In this document: piece after piece, positions 1-11,178 of the stretch | Layout: each line of letters begins with the position of its first letter | How positions within the stretch are numbered: the stretch's first letter is position 1 | Assembly (NCBI GenBank): GCA_963691655.1 | Contig: OY829330.1 | Span: forward strand, 18,532,182-18,596,181 | DNA: 64,000 bases | Reading direction: 5' to 3' | Origin: Toxonevra muliebris | Lineage: Eukaryota > Arthropoda > Insecta > Diptera > Pallopteridae | Notes under the pieces: generated by a model | What the model was told of the DNA's origin: nothing | What the model saw: only the letters and a program-made list of their open reading frames with translations | Databases searched by the model: none | Made by a program: the position numbers and the translations under genes

Positions 1-1600
1 AACAATTTTTTTCTCAGAGCTAACCAGAGAGTTAAGTCTTAAAAATTTTTGCACTCTAACCGGACCACCTTGTATAGTATTTTGTTTGTAATTAATTATT
101 TTAGCCCATTTAGTATGGGTATAACAAGGGTTTTCATATATTTGTGGCTAATTTTATCTAACTCTTCAAAAATATGGACTATGATTTAAGACTGTTCAAC
201 AGAACCTTGATCCAAATTTGAATATGTTTTTGAAATTTCAGCGAAAACTCAAGATTAAAATTCGGAATTGTCATCATTTTAATAAAAACGTTTTCAAATA
301 TATGGAAAACCCATTTGAACCCTTTCTTCTCCTCTTTTATATTGGGGGGTAAAAAAGTTTGTTGTTGTTTCATATTCGTAGATTTGGTCTTTGTAAAGAA
401 TAAAAACCAAAAAAAATTATGAAAGAAGTTTTTGGGAAAAGCTGTAGAGCTTTTGGAGTTTTGTACATTATAATGACCAAAATGCATGAAACGAGTAAAA
501 ATTCGAGAAAAAAATTATAATTTTTGATTTTTTTTTTGTATAAAAAATAACTAAGGTTTATTTTGCAATGCAAATTTATCTTATGGTTTACTTTATCTGT
601 TAGAAATGGGCAAACTTTGGGCCCACGTAAAAAAAAAATTAGACACCGAGACCCGTATAATTTTTTTTTCTCCAGTTTTATCAGCATCCACTTTCAGAAC
701 CTTGTTATTTTTTCGTTTGTTGAATAAAAAACAAATCAAAACTATCACAATTTTTTTAATACCCGCAGAAAATAATTCAAAAATCATCAACCTTTCATGT
801 CTTTCGTACACAATAGTAACCAAATTATTTATTGTACATTAGAGTTCCGTGAATTTGTACACTATAATGAAAATTTTTTTTTAACAACTTTTTTTTTTAA
901 GTTATTAATTTTGTATTATGATATGGAGTTTTAACTTTCATTTTAAACTGTGTTAATTAAAAAAAAGTTTATATACTTGCTCAAAATTTTAATCTTTGTA
1001 CCTTCACTTCGTAAATTGACACAAATGTAATTTGGACTGTTTTTCTAAATTAAATAAAAAAACTGTACTCCCGTTTCTGCTCAAACTTAAATTATAAAGA
1101 GAAAAAAACATGCTTGATTTAAAAAATAATTTTTTATTTTTAAAATTCCCTATATATTTGAAGTGGTGAAATATGAAAAAATTTTTGTACAATATATTAG
1201 TCAAAAACAACGAAAGGGTTAAATGGATTACCCATTTTAAATGGGATAAAATAATTAAATACAAATAAAATATATTGTGAAAAGATTTGAAGTCGGTTTT
1301 CCTAACAAAAATTTTAATTTGATTACCACCGGTGAGCTATTTTGACCAAGTTATGAGATTTTCTCGTTTTTTGATTGTGTTTTCTTTTTTTTGGTATTGT
1401 TTTTCTTTTATTTTTTTGAAACGTAGGCACAATATATTTTCCAAAATATAACATTTAGAAGGGGATTCCATACTTACCACCTGTAGAGTAATTTAAAAAT
1501 TTTGTATGAATGGAATTATTTGAGTTTGTATGTATATTATATTATTAATTATTATTACTAAAATAAAATTATATAAAATAAAAACAATTTCTTTATTCTT
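1..1600. other. AT-rich DNA without a recognisable gene
   Basis: The stretch is dominated by A and T runs. Open frames on both strands are short, rich in F, K, N and I, and have no domain I recognise. I see no terminal inverted repeats or target duplications that would define an element. Confidence 0.6.
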
Positions 1601-1610
1601 TATTTTTTTT

Positions 1611-1820
1611 ACCATTTTAAATTGTCAATTTTACGTTAAATTTATATAAAATTTATTTTATTACAAAATGTAAATCAGTTATATATTGTTGTCATGTCAA
1701 TTCAACATTATTTTCATATCAATTTTGCTTTAATTTTACATTTTGTCATATTCTTTTAACATTTTAAATATCAATATTACATGGAAAACATGTATTTCTT
1801 TTACATTTTTAATGTAAAAA
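1611..1820 (-). repeat. AT-rich interspersed repeat, copy 1
   Basis: Read on the minus strand this segment lines up with 51768-51985 on the plus strand over about 210 bp. Shared landmarks in order are ATTGATATTTAAAAYG, a TTGATATGAMAATAATGTTGAATT block, AACAATATATAACTGAT and AAATTTAACGTAAAATTG. The copies differ by scattered substitutions and small indels. No coding potential is visible. The family is unknown to me. Confidence 0.65.
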
Positions 1821-2858
1821 TTAGGTTGTTCTCTCATCACTTATACATTTTCCAAAAAAATTTTCTTTTCTTTATTTTTAAAACAAGCACCACTATTTTT
1901 TTGACCGTCCACGTGCTGGTTTGTGAGTCTGTTATTTTTTGAATTAAAAAAAAAATTATGATTAATTAATTAATTAAATATTTAGATACTTAAGACTTCA
2001 AGCTATTATTAAAATTTAAATATATTATGAATATGTAATTAAAAAATATTATTTGGGTAATATGATTTTCTTCCTTGTCACTACTATTATTTTGACCGTA
2101 ACTGTATATGTAAATATACTGTTGAGTAAGGGTACACTTTGGTATTGAAAATACGTTTGGCCTAAAATTTGGTATTTTTAAAAATTTGTAAAAACTATAG
2201 TTATAAAGAGCAGAATTTATCGATAAAGAGCAGAAGATATCGAACTAATTTAAAAAGTTTACTAACTTAATACTGTCTATACATTCATTTGAAAAAGACG
2301 AACTAAATATTTACTTATACAAAAAATGCAGGCAGCTGCGACTAATGACCAGAGTCTGGCCACCAGACAAAAGATCAACAAAGCTAAAGCTGTACTACAA
2401 ATAGCACACAATAACGAAACTTGTTGCTTATTGCCATCTTGCGGAAGTAGCGATAAACAACTTAACTTTAGTTACACACAAATGCTTTAAAGGTGACGAA
2501 ACCACAGCGACGGTCACAACACGACGTTTGACTAAAAGGGCGCTTACAAATTACACGTTTTGCTTATTAGCCATAAGTAATAAAATATGCATATAATTTA
2601 ACAAAACAGAAAAACTGAATCCAAAACAAAAGAAAATAAATGTAAAAGACCATGAAAAAATTGCGAATTTCAACACCACACATCTTTGACATCAAGCCAT
2701 CATATCCAAAATCAAAACATTATCATTCAACAAAAACATCAACCTCACGATTATCATCTTCGCTGTCATCGTCATTATCAACATTGCAGCATCTCAATAC
2801 AAGACTGAGAGTATTCGAGACGCCCAAAAAATATTTTGCAATTTACTACAATGTGCCG
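1821..2858. other. Unassigned AT-rich DNA with one small ORF
   Basis: There is no recognisable element apart from the short frame at 2326-2490. A 12-bp direct repeat TAAAGAGCAGAA occurs near 2204 and 2223. From about 2330 to 2860 the base composition is less AT-biased than upstream, and a serine-rich open frame runs through 2652-2996, but its tail crosses the boundary of the Transib-like element, so it is not a gene as it stands. Confidence 0.5.
2326..2490 (+). CDS. Small ORF of 54 codons, possible exon fragment
   Basis: A frame of 54 codons starts at an ATG preceded by CAAAAA, a reasonable fly start context, and ends at TAA. The product begins MQAAATNDQSLATRQKINK, contains two adjacent cysteines and has a more balanced composition than the AT-driven frames around it. 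I do not recognise any domain. It could be an exon, a remnant of an unrecognised element, or chance. Nothing nearby shows a promoter or a splice partner. Confidence 0.2.
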   Translation: MQAAATNDQSLATRQKINKAKAVLQIAHNNETCCLLPSCGSSDKQLNFSYTQML

Positions 2859-2897
2859 CACAGTGGTCTGAAAAATTATTCTAGGACGACAAAAATG
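2859..2897 (+). repeat. Left TIR, RSS-like (heptamer, 23-bp spacer, nonamer)
   Basis: CACAGTG (2859-2865) is followed by exactly 23 bases and then ACAAAAATG (2889-2897). The consensus recombination signal nonamer is ACAAAAACC, so seven of nine positions agree. Confidence 0.65.
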
Positions 2898-2915
2898 TTT
2901 GGCTTTTTCCAGACC

Positions 2916-3101
2916 TTAATCACCGGGGGAAAAAAAAACTGTTCGAAGTCTCTCATTATCCATGCCATGTTCCTCATCATTGACACACTCCCATAAAAGT
3001 TCCAACAAAAAGTAGATTGCTTGGGGACTTCTTGCTGATGGCACACTTAAATTTTTATTGCCCGCTAGGTCTTTAAATAAATCGTAGTACGGTTTTCTCA
3101 T
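2916..3101 (-). pseudogene. Possible transposase C-terminal remnant
   Basis: A frame of 61 codons inside the Transib-like element starts at MRKPYYDLFKDLAG and ends near the left TIR. It has a mixed-charge, leucine-rich composition (LLELLWECVNDEEHG) that looks coding rather than random. I cannot align it to a known transposase from memory. The assignment rests on its location and orientation in the element and is an inference. Confidence 0.25.
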
Positions 3102-3603
3102 TTTGACTCTTTTAAATTTGTCTATAATGAAATACCGCTAATTTAAAATTTACCTTACGCGGCAACCGTAATCTTATTTACCTCTTTAATTATGCAATAA
3201 GGAATAAGGTAATCAATACTAGAACTTAAAACTTCCTAAAACACTTTTTAAAAGCTTATGTAAAGATTGCTTTCTTAATTTTTTTAAAAGTTAATATAAC
3301 GAATTCTTGAACTAGCTGACACATACTTACTAAATGTTGAAATAATCCGAACGTACAACAAAATACTCAAAAACTGATATGACCACTTTACACAACAGAA
3401 TTCTGAAGAATAAACAAAAAAACAAATACCGGTATATACGTCCTCGTACCACCTTGCTACTCAGCCCAAACAAAAAACAGATTTACCGCTTCCGTGACAA
3501 CGAGTCTGTGCCATTTTTGATGAACAATATTTGAAAATAGAGGATTTAACTATTAAAATAAGAAATTGTAATGGTCATTGGAATTCGCGACATGAAATTT
3601 TTT

Positions 3604-3642
3604 GATTTATGTCGTGCTAGAAAGATTTTTCAGACCACTGTG
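3604..3642 (-). repeat. Right TIR, RSS-like
   Basis: Read on the minus strand, CACAGTG (3642-3636) is followed by 23 bases and ACATAAATC (3612-3604). It matches the left end apart from a few substitutions. Confidence 0.65.
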
Positions 3643-3743
3643 CGCGGTAGGCCAACTACATATAACGACACTAATCTTTTTGAGATAAATATTAAGAAAT
3701 ATTATAAATTTCAGGCAAATGAAACAAGGGACAGTGGGTGTGT

Positions 3744-3932
3744 ATGTTCCTTAAAGTGGCCGTCAAATGTATGAGAAAAAAATGTTTAACTTAAATTCTA
3801 AAACTAAAAAATATAAAGTTTTTTGCCGATTGCTGTAGTTTCAGAATTCGCTTTTCAGCTCAAAAGTTGAAAAAAAAACATTTGTTCATAATTTTTTATA
3901 TTTTTCTACCATATATTCACTTTAAAGAACAT
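3744..3932. repeat. Short palindromic element with 15-bp inverted ends
   Basis: ATGTTCCTTAAAGTG at the left is mirrored by CACTTTAAAGAACAT at the right with one mismatch, enclosing about 190 bp of AT-rich DNA. This is the architecture of a small MITE, but I see no clear target duplication. Confidence 0.35.
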
Positions 3933-4592
3933 CTAAAAAAAAGCAGGAAACAAACACATTTTATGTTTCCGAAATGTGGTTTAGCATTTTTATGCAACGA
4001 ATATTTTAGAAGTTATGGCTAGTAAAGAAATTCATAGAACCGTTTTCGAGATATTGCTAAATTTTCATATTTTCAATTTAAAAAAAGTGTTTTTACCTCA
4101 TTGCCAATATCTTCGGGGTTGGTAGTTGACAATGCAAATCTAATAATTCCAAAATCATGACTGCTTTGAAGTCACTTGGAGCCAATTAAATACCCTTGGA
4201 CTCACTTGAAGTCACATGCAGTCACTTGGAGCCAATTGGAATTTGAAGTCAATTGTCGTTATTTAAAGTCTTTTGGAGTCAATTGGGGCTTTGAAGTCAA
4301 TTGGAGTCACTTGATTCGATTATTTATTTATTGAATATTGAAGCTCAATCTATTTCAAATAAAATAAGCGTCTGTTTATTGAAATCGGATGGAAAATATA
4401 GATCTTCTAAGCATTTGAGTAAAAATACAGAAATTGAATTTCTACCAGTTTTCACGATTGTTTTCACTGTGCTTGCTTTTTAACATTTTTCCAAATTTAA
4501 ATGCTTATAAGTTCCATATTTTTCATCCGATATTCTATATTTTCCGAAAGTGATTATACAGTTTTATAATATAAAAAATGATGAAAAAAAAA
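3933..4592. other. Unassigned DNA with a degenerate GAAGTC/TTGGAG repeat
   Basis: From 4160 to about 4315 the motif TTGAAGTCAMTTGGAGYCAATTGG recurs in diverged tandem form, some six to eight times depending on how it is counted. The rest is AT-rich with no gene. Confidence 0.5.
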
Positions 4593-4719
4593 ATGAATCT
4601 ATTATTATTTTTCGAGGGAAATGTTACGTGTTGTCTCTAACCTATAAAAAAACAGTTTTTCGTGTCTCACATTCACCTAAGTCATCAGAAAACTGCCTAA
4701 AAAACTTATTCTTCATTCC
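4593..4719 (+). repeat. Left arm of inverted repeat flanking the LINE
   Basis: This arm matches the reverse complement of 9681-9817. Shared blocks are GGGAAATGTTACGT, AACAGTTTTTSGTGTCTCAC, ATTCASCYAAGTMATCAGAA and AACTTATTCTTCATT, with gaps between them. Identity by eye is roughly three quarters. Confidence 0.65.
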
Positions 4720-5290
4720 TTAACATGGCTGTAACATACTTTTATAGTTACGCAGAAACAACAACGTGAACTTAGTAGGTTTCTAGGCCTGTCAGGCTGT
4801 CAGTCACTCAAGGGGACCAACATGTATTTCGATACGTGCCGTAATTGAGTGATCTGATGGAAGTTTGGTCTATCACCTCCACGTGATGACGGCTCTAAAC
4901 AGTTGAATATCTGATTTCTGATATGTAACTGACTAAGATAGTCCAGGCGGAGGGAGCACACCCTCTTATGCAAAGCTTTCCCTAATCCAAGGTGTTATGC
5001 GACCCGTGCCTGTTGGATATTTTGGCAATCAGGGGAGTAACTCTGGTACGCCAACAGTGGCGAGTCAGCTATCTGAATGCATTAAATTTAATTAATTTGA
5101 TGCAATCATTATGGTGGATCCGATTCCGTTGGTTTCTCCAGTGTTAAAAATTAGGCTGTATTTTTACGGAGCATCTTTGATACCTGGCCGCCTCAGAGAG
5201 TAACGGTGGCCTTGCCGTGGTATGGGGCGCTGCCACGGTCGACCTTCCCCTTTTCTTTATAGAGGTTGCCGTGTATTCTGATTCGTCGGG

Positions 5291-5806
5291 ATGCACAGCT
5301 TTGCCCTGGTTAAACAGGAGGAGCAGGCGACCAGACGAAACGGCCTGAACGAAACCCAAAAAGGGAAAATCCTCAAAGTCTCTCGAGTCTACGACAGAGA
5401 GCGCATCCCAGGGGAGAGTGGGGTTGTAATCTTTACAACCAACTCTTCTTTGGTGTCAGGGACTGTGAACCCTCCGCCTGAAGTAGGTATGAGTCTGGAC
5501 ATCACAACTGTGGCCAAAATACCACCTACAGAAGCCGGCGTACTGGGGCCACAACCTTCTCGCAGTATGAGACGCAAATGGAGGAAGATTAGGTCGATAA
5601 ACAGATGTAAGGAGGCCTCGGCCACTACTCTGGTTGAAGACCCAATTAAGGCCAGTGTTTCAAAGAGGGTACTCTCTGCTGAGGTTACAGCAACCGATGC
5701 AGAGGTTCCTCAGAGAAACCAAGCCCGCTTAGGTAAAGAGGACGAAGACCGATACTGCCACCGCTGCCATCTCTTGCAGTGTGGGCGCGCAGATGGGAGG
5801 CTCTAA
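5291..5806 (+). pseudogene. LINE ORF1-like frame
   Basis: A 171-codon frame lies just upstream of the endonuclease, where ORF1 (nucleic-acid-binding gag-like protein) sits in R1/LOA elements. It is rich in basic residues, with RSMRRKWRKIRSINRCKE near the middle, and carries CHRCHLLQC at the end, which could be the start of a cysteine knuckle. It overlaps the next frame by 26 bases. A complete ORF1 is normally much longer, so it is truncated or frameshifted. The start used is simply the first ATG in the open stretch. Confidence 0.45.
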
Positions 5807-6466
5807 CACTTTCCGAAGTATTAACGCCACCTCTGTGATGCCTACTGCTGCCGGCAATAATAACGCGAGGCTTCCCCGGTCTTCTAACTCAGCAAATATT
5901 GCGGAACCTATCTATGGACTTACAGAAACCCAGATAAATTTGCAACATTCCAAGGCTGCTACTACACTCCTATGCAAACGCCTTTCCATGTTGCATACAT
6001 TCCCTCACATAACAACAATCCAAGAACTTTGTGTCCATAAAGGACGCATCTGTGGACTTGGTGAGTTAAGGGGGCGCACGATTCTATATGATGAGAGTTC
6101 TAATAGACCTAGAACCTGTCTTATAGCATCTCCTCATCCTACAATCACCAAACTTGGTCAGTTTTGTGGCCAAGATATGGTGGCCGCTAAGGTGAGTTTT
6201 CAGGACAATCAAGAATGGAAACATTTTCTTCTGCCTACTTTCCATACGATGCAATTTTACCACCACCGCCAGCGATAGTTGTTGAACTTGTGGAGTATTG
6301 TGAGAGGATGAATTTGGGGCTCATATTATGTTGTGACGCTAATGCACAGAATGTTATCTGGGGCAGCAGCAAGTGCAACGTAAGAGGGACCCATCTTCTC
6401 AACTACATCCTGTCTTCTGGGTTGAACATACAAAACGTTGGAAACCACTTTTGTGACACCTACTAG
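5781..6466 (+). pseudogene. LINE endonuclease domain (APE type), broken
   Basis: The frame at 5781-6278 contains TQINLQHSKAATTLL, the N-terminal endonuclease motif typical of R1/LOA-type LINEs, then GRICGLGELRGRTILYDE. After a shift near 6215-6278 the frame at 6215-6466 continues with GLILCCDANAQNVIWGSS, the CDxNAxxxxWG catalytic motif, and ends at a stop after FCDTY. The usual SDHRY motif follows at about 6553-6570 in yet another frame. This nickase would cut the target DNA to prime reverse transcription. The frame breaks abolish it. Confidence 0.7.
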
Positions 6467-6599
6467 GCAGCAGGTTATTGACCTAACTCTTTCTAATGAA
6501 AGGTTAGTGCAGTCAATTTCAAACTGCTAGGTCCTTAGAGATGACTCTCTTTCAGACCACAGATATATCGAGTTTCAGTATGGTGTTGAAGTTAATCCT

Positions 6600-8270
6600 T
6601 TAACGCTCATAAGAAATCTGAAAAAGGCGGATTGGGCAAAGTTTAGAGTAGCACTGGCTTCATTAAGCTGTGCTCTACCCCCTAAACTACGCAACGAGCG
6701 AGGTCTGGAAGCAGCTGTCGAAAATCTCACCTCTGCTCTTCAGACCAGCTTTGAGAGTGCCTGTCCCCCTCGCCAACCTCTTGCTAAAATTCCTGTTCCG
6801 TGGTGAAGCAAGGAGTTGCAAGCCCTGCGGGTTGAGTCGAGAAAACTTATCAACAGGGCTCTCAAGACTAATCTTGATGAGCACTGGGCTCTATATCGTC
6901 AAAAGTAGAAGGAGTATTAAAAGCTAATTAGAGATTCGGAAAGGGCTTCCTTTAGAAATTTCTGCAGCGGTATTGAAACTATGTCTGAAACAGCTAGGTT
7001 GGCGAAAATCCTCAAAAACGGTCAAGCCAACCGACTGTGTTCACTCAAAAAATCTGATGGCACTTTCACGGAATCAAAAAGTGAGATGTTCAGCTTAATG
7101 CTGGAATCTCACTTCCCGGGCAATCAGGTCTCTGTTGTTCAACATCCCACTTTTCCGGAAGCGGGGAGGGTTAGTTCAACAGTTTCGCAGCGTAACTGGT
7201 GGGTTGCCAGGACAGTGGCGAATGAAGATGCCATTAGGTTTGCTATTGCTTATTTTGACAGCTTCAAATCGCCGGGTCCGGATGGTATACTCCCAGTTGC
7301 TCTGAAAGAGGGTATGGTGCAATTTCTACCGGTTTTGAAGAAGATCTTCATCTCCAGTTTGGCTCTCGCTAACATACTACAACAATGGAGGTTGGTAAAA
7401 GTTGTATTCATTCCAAAAATTGGAAAGGACAACTATACCAATCCCAAAAGCTTTAGACTAATTAGTATGATGTCTTTCTTACTAAAATGTCTTGAGCGCT
7501 GTGTTGAACACCGCATCCGTAGTGAGTCGTTATTGTTACATCCTCTCTCTTCATTTCAGCATGCTTACCAATGTGGAAAATCTTGTGAGACGGCCCTGCA
7601 AAATCTGGTAGGTCGGATTGAGCGGGCCCTCAACAGGAAAGAATACACTATTGGTATTTTTGTTGGTATTGAGGGAGCTTTTGACAACGCGACTTTTGAC
7701 GGCATGTGCAATGCAGCAGGTCAGCATGGAGTGGATACGGTTCTTGTTAACTGGATACGCTCAATGCTGTCACATAGACTTATGATGGTTCAAGCTGATT
7801 GTAGTCAATCTGTGACTTGTGGCGTGAATAGAGGATGTCCCCAAGGGGGCGTACTCTCTCCACTGCTGTGGTGTCTGCTGGTTGACTCTCTGCTTGTTTC
7901 CCTAAATGAGTCTGGTATCTACACACAGGCCTATGCCGATGACGTTGCCTGCTTAATCACGGGCCAATCGGTCGTATGTTTGTAGGAAAGCCCAAACTGC
8001 CCTGAATATGATTGACTCTTGGTGTTGCTCAAACGGGCTATCGGTTAACCCTCTTAAAACTGGTGTTATTCTTTCCACCAGGAGAAGGAAAATTGATGGT
8101 CTTGTTTTACCAGTACTCAGAGGAATCACTATTCAGCTATCCCCAGAAATGAAATATCTAGGAGTCATTCTTGATACCAAACTTCTTTGGCGTTCTCATG
8201 TTGAGCTAAAGGTATCCAAGGCATTGGCAGCTTTTTGCCAACGTAATGTTATTTTTGGCAAAACATGAAG
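6600..8270 (+). pseudogene. LINE reverse transcriptase, broken
   Basis: The linker region (6600-6980) is out of frame. The longest piece, 6981-7985, shows SPGPDGILPVAL (RT domain 1), VVFIPKIGKDNYTNPKSFR (domain 2), GVNRGCPQGGVLSPLLW and the catalytic YADD in QAYADDVACL near 7930-7957. The frame then stops at 7983 and resumes at 8008 with NGLSVNPLKTGVI and MKYLGVILDTKLLWRSH, the thumb region. In motif A the expected catalytic Asp context (F-x-D-x-x-x-A-F) reads VGIEGAFDNATFD, so the first Asp of that motif appears replaced by Glu. The protein would copy element RNA at the nicked target. Confidence 0.8.
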
Positions 8271-8299
8271 CTTATCACCTTATAAAGTCTTATGGCTTT

Positions 8300-9534
8300 A
8301 TAAGGCTATGATTCGACCCATCATCACCTATGCATCCATAGTCTGGTGGAGCAGACTTAATGTTGACAGCGTTAGGAAAGCTCTTGCCAGACTTCAAAGA
8401 CTACAACACCTGGCCCATCCTTGGATGCATTGCTCAACTTACCACCCCTTGATATTTTTGCTAAAGCAGAGGCTGTCAAAGCCATCTGTAGGCTTAAACG
8501 CAATGGGTATTGGTATGACACTTGCTGGGATATTGGTGACATTGTTGAAGGTACTGATATGGACCTAACAGTTCTATCAATGCCATCCGATATAATGTCA
8601 ACAATTCCAGTTTTAAAACAGCGCTATACAATACAAACTCCAGAGGCCCAAACTTGGCTTTTGCCGGAACCTGGGCCGGGAGTTGATTGTAAGCGTATTT
8701 TCACTGACGGCTCCAGAACAGAATTCGGTTCGGGTTCTGGGGTCTTTATTGAAAATGATGGAGTGCACCTTCACTTCTCCCTTGGGTTGTATGCTTCTGT
8801 TTTTCAAGCAGAAATTTTTGCAATCATCAAGGCAATGGACCATGTTATTGATAATGGTTGGAGAGAAAGGAGTATCTGTGTATTTAGTCACAGTCAGGCT
8901 GCGCTCTTAAATCCTTGCTTAATCCTCTAACCACGTCTAAACTGGTTATGCATTGCAAATCCAGGCTTGATTGTGTTGGAAAACACAATAGCCTGCTGTT
9001 GATATGGGTTCCTGGACACTCAGGAATTTCAGGAAATGAATCTGCTGACCTTCTGGCCAGAAAGGGTTCGGAAACTGGTTGCCTGGGCCCAGAACCTGTA
9101 CTCTCTTTGTCGTCTACAGCCATCAAGACCACCATTAATGAGTGGGTCGACTTGACCCACAATCGTGGGAGGACCTGAGGGGCTTTAGACAGACAAAGAC
9201 CATGTTACCTGTTATCTCGAAGCGTCTAACGGACTTTCTGTTATCACTTAACAGAAAAAGTTATGGTCAGCTGGTGGGATTATATACAGGTCATTTCTCT
9301 TGGGCCAAACATTTGCATATGATTGGCCTAGGAGCTAGTGCCTTCTGTGCTTCCTATGGTTTGGAGGAAGAATGTGAAGAGACGGCGGACCACTTTCTTA
9401 GTGTCTGCCCCGCTTTCTGCCAGATCAGAGTAAGCATATTTGGTACTGGGGTGTTGGGAGACGAACACCTGAGCTCTCTAACACCGCAGGATCTGCTAAG
9501 ATTTATTAATAAATCTGGTAGATTTAAAGAATAG
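8300..9534 (+). pseudogene. LINE RT thumb and RNase H domain, broken
   Basis: Fragments at 8308-8568 (IRPIITYASIVWWSRL) and 8421-8930 carry the end of the RT and then an RNase H: FTDGSRTEFGSGSGVF near 8697-8745 and an AEIFAIIKAM block. The third catalytic motif, normally SDSQAAL, reads SHSQAAL, so its Asp is lost. The frame shifts near 8925 and continues with IWVPGHSGISGNESADLLAR (8999-9060). The last frame (9142-9534) has CxxxxGxxEECxETADHFLxxCP, the C-terminal cysteine and histidine cluster common in these LINEs. RNase H would remove the RNA template after first-strand synthesis. Confidence 0.75.
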
Positions 9535-9680
9535 CAAAAGGGAACACAGGATATAGTACAATGGACGTAAAACTTGTCTGAGTGCTGTATTCTTGAATAC
9601 TTCTTTTGCCTGTCCCAACAAAAAACAAATAGTAGGTCTCTGTTTTGTTTGGGGTGCTTAATTAGAGTGGAAAAAAGAAA

Positions 9681-9817
9681 AATGAAGAATAAGTTGTTTG
9701 AGAAGTTTTCTGATTACTTGGCTGAATGTGAGACACCAAAAACTGTTTCTTTTTTTTGGATTTTTTTTTAGTTTAGGTATTATACGTAACATTTCCCGTG
9801 GAAATTAATATTAGATT
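9681..9817 (-). repeat. Right arm of inverted repeat flanking the LINE
   Basis: It is the inverted partner of 4593-4719; see that entry for the shared blocks. Homology stops abruptly at the LINE side on both arms. Confidence 0.65.
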
Positions 9818-10796
9818 TATGTTCATCGATCGAAATTAACTTGGGTAAATAATAAAAAAATAATATTAGATTCATACTTATTCAGCGAAAAAAATATACG
9901 AAAAGAGGCTTTATCTATTCTGTTATGATGACTTGGGCAAACGTATGCTTGATAAAACTGTTTTCTAATAGTGTGGTCGTAAACTTGCAGCCGTCATATT
10001 GGTTAGCCATCATGTCATGTCGAATCAAAAAAGGCCATGTGTCACTTTAAACTAGAAATAATAAGCTTGTCTTGAGCCCCCATATGCCCCAAAGTACCTT
10101 AACCAATTTGGGCAGGAGGGGGGGGGGGGGGTCTCCCGTTGGCAGAGAATGTCCCTTTTGAAAAAAGGAAAATTACGGCCATTTGTATGATGCAAACTGA
10201 ATGAAGTGAAATTACGGAAAATCGGCCACTGTGCAGTAGTACAAAATAAGTTAATCTATTTTTTTTTTTACTTTTTGTTTACAAATAATAAAAAAAAGAA
10301 ATAATGTAATATGAATAATTTTTATATTTATTTATAGATTTATTCAAACCAAAATTGAGTTGATAAACTGCTAGTCTGCTGGTCAAGCTTTTATTGTAAA
10401 TTTTAGTTTACATCTTACAATTGCTATCACTTCAGACTAGACAACGGTATCACAAAAAGAAAACATAAAGCAGTTGTATATATAATTATATGTACTTCAA
10501 ATGCTTATAGGACCCGTTGCGTGCAAAAGTGGTATAAGTCAGTTTTTTTATTATATTGTGCAACACATATTTTCGGGACAAAACCAAACCAATCTCAAAC
10601 GATAGTATTTGACCTCAGTAACAAAAGCCCAATCTCTTTTTGCTCCACCACGTCACAATTTTTGTTTACAGTGGTTTAAAATTTTTTTTTTTTGGTCAAA
10701 AACCGCATTTCGTACACTGTGTGCTGGTGAACAGGAATCTCTCCAGCCTTGTAATTTCACGGCATTTTGATTAGAAAGAGTGTAATTTTTGCGGTA
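9818..10796. other. Unassigned AT-rich DNA
   Basis: No gene is visible. A run of 14 G residues lies at 10118-10131. The segment GCTCCACCACGTCACAATTT near 10640 resembles GCTCTGCTACGTCACAATTT near 52133, so both may belong to an unrecognised repeat. Confidence 0.45.
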
Positions 10797-11178
10797 ACGT
10801 AAATGAGGGTAATTCGGATCGATGTATATAATTCGGATCGATTTTGTTTTGCTAATAACTTTTCTTTGGTATTTTTTAAAATTATGTTCTTTTTCGAAAC
10901 GAACGAGAATTATTTCCCCTTTCTAATGGTATGCAATACTTATTTCAATTATTTAAAATTAATCAGTTGTGAGCAAAGAAACAAGAAGTGAGCGTATTTT
11001 TATACAAATCGTTGGCAAATAATATAAGAAATCCACAAATTTTATAACAATAATAACTTTTGTGCTGGTAAATATATTTATGTAATTTATATAGGGTTTT
11101 GTTCACTAAACATTCTGCTATAGTTTGCACAGCACCATTTTAGAAAACATAGTAAGAAAAAAATTTACTTTTAAAATC

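Larger units (their letters stand above)
2859..3642. mobile_element. Transib-like transposon, 784 bp, internally deleted
   Basis: Both ends carry matching inverted repeats of about 38 bp starting CACAGTGGTCTGAAAAAT. The terminal heptamer CACAGTG is what Transib elements use and is identical to the V(D)J recombination signal heptamer. The flanking five bases are GC-rich on both sides (TGCCG and CGCGG, three of five matching), in keeping with the 5-bp GC-rich target preference of Transib. Autonomous Transib elements are about 3 kb, so this is a deletion derivative. A 61-codon frame on the minus strand may be a transposase remnant. I considered hAT and P elements, but neither has the CACAGTG terminus and the 8-bp flanks do not match. 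Confidence 0.6.
4720..9680 (+). mobile_element. Non-LTR retrotransposon, R1/LOA type, near full length, dead
   Basis: In order it contains a GC-richer 5' leader (4780-5290), an ORF1-like frame, an apurinic-type endonuclease, a reverse transcriptase with a YADD motif, an RNase H domain and a short 3' tail. This order, with an RNase H at the end, is found in the I, LOA and some R1 clades. At least five frame breaks or stops make it inactive. Its GC content is clearly higher than the surrounding DNA. The limits are set by the inverted flanks and are approximate; I see no clear target duplication. Confidence 0.75.

Noticed and set aside
2652..2996. Ser-rich frame of 114 codons
   Set aside because: It crosses the left end of the Transib-like element, so at most its first part predates the insertion; no domain is recognised.
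2859..3642. Reading the element as hAT (CAGTGG ends, 8-bp duplication) or P element
   Set aside because: The inverted match includes two more bases giving CACAGTG, and the 8-bp flanks do not agree.
10118..10131. Run of 14 G
   Set aside because: A homopolymer may be an assembly or slippage effect and supports no feature by itself.
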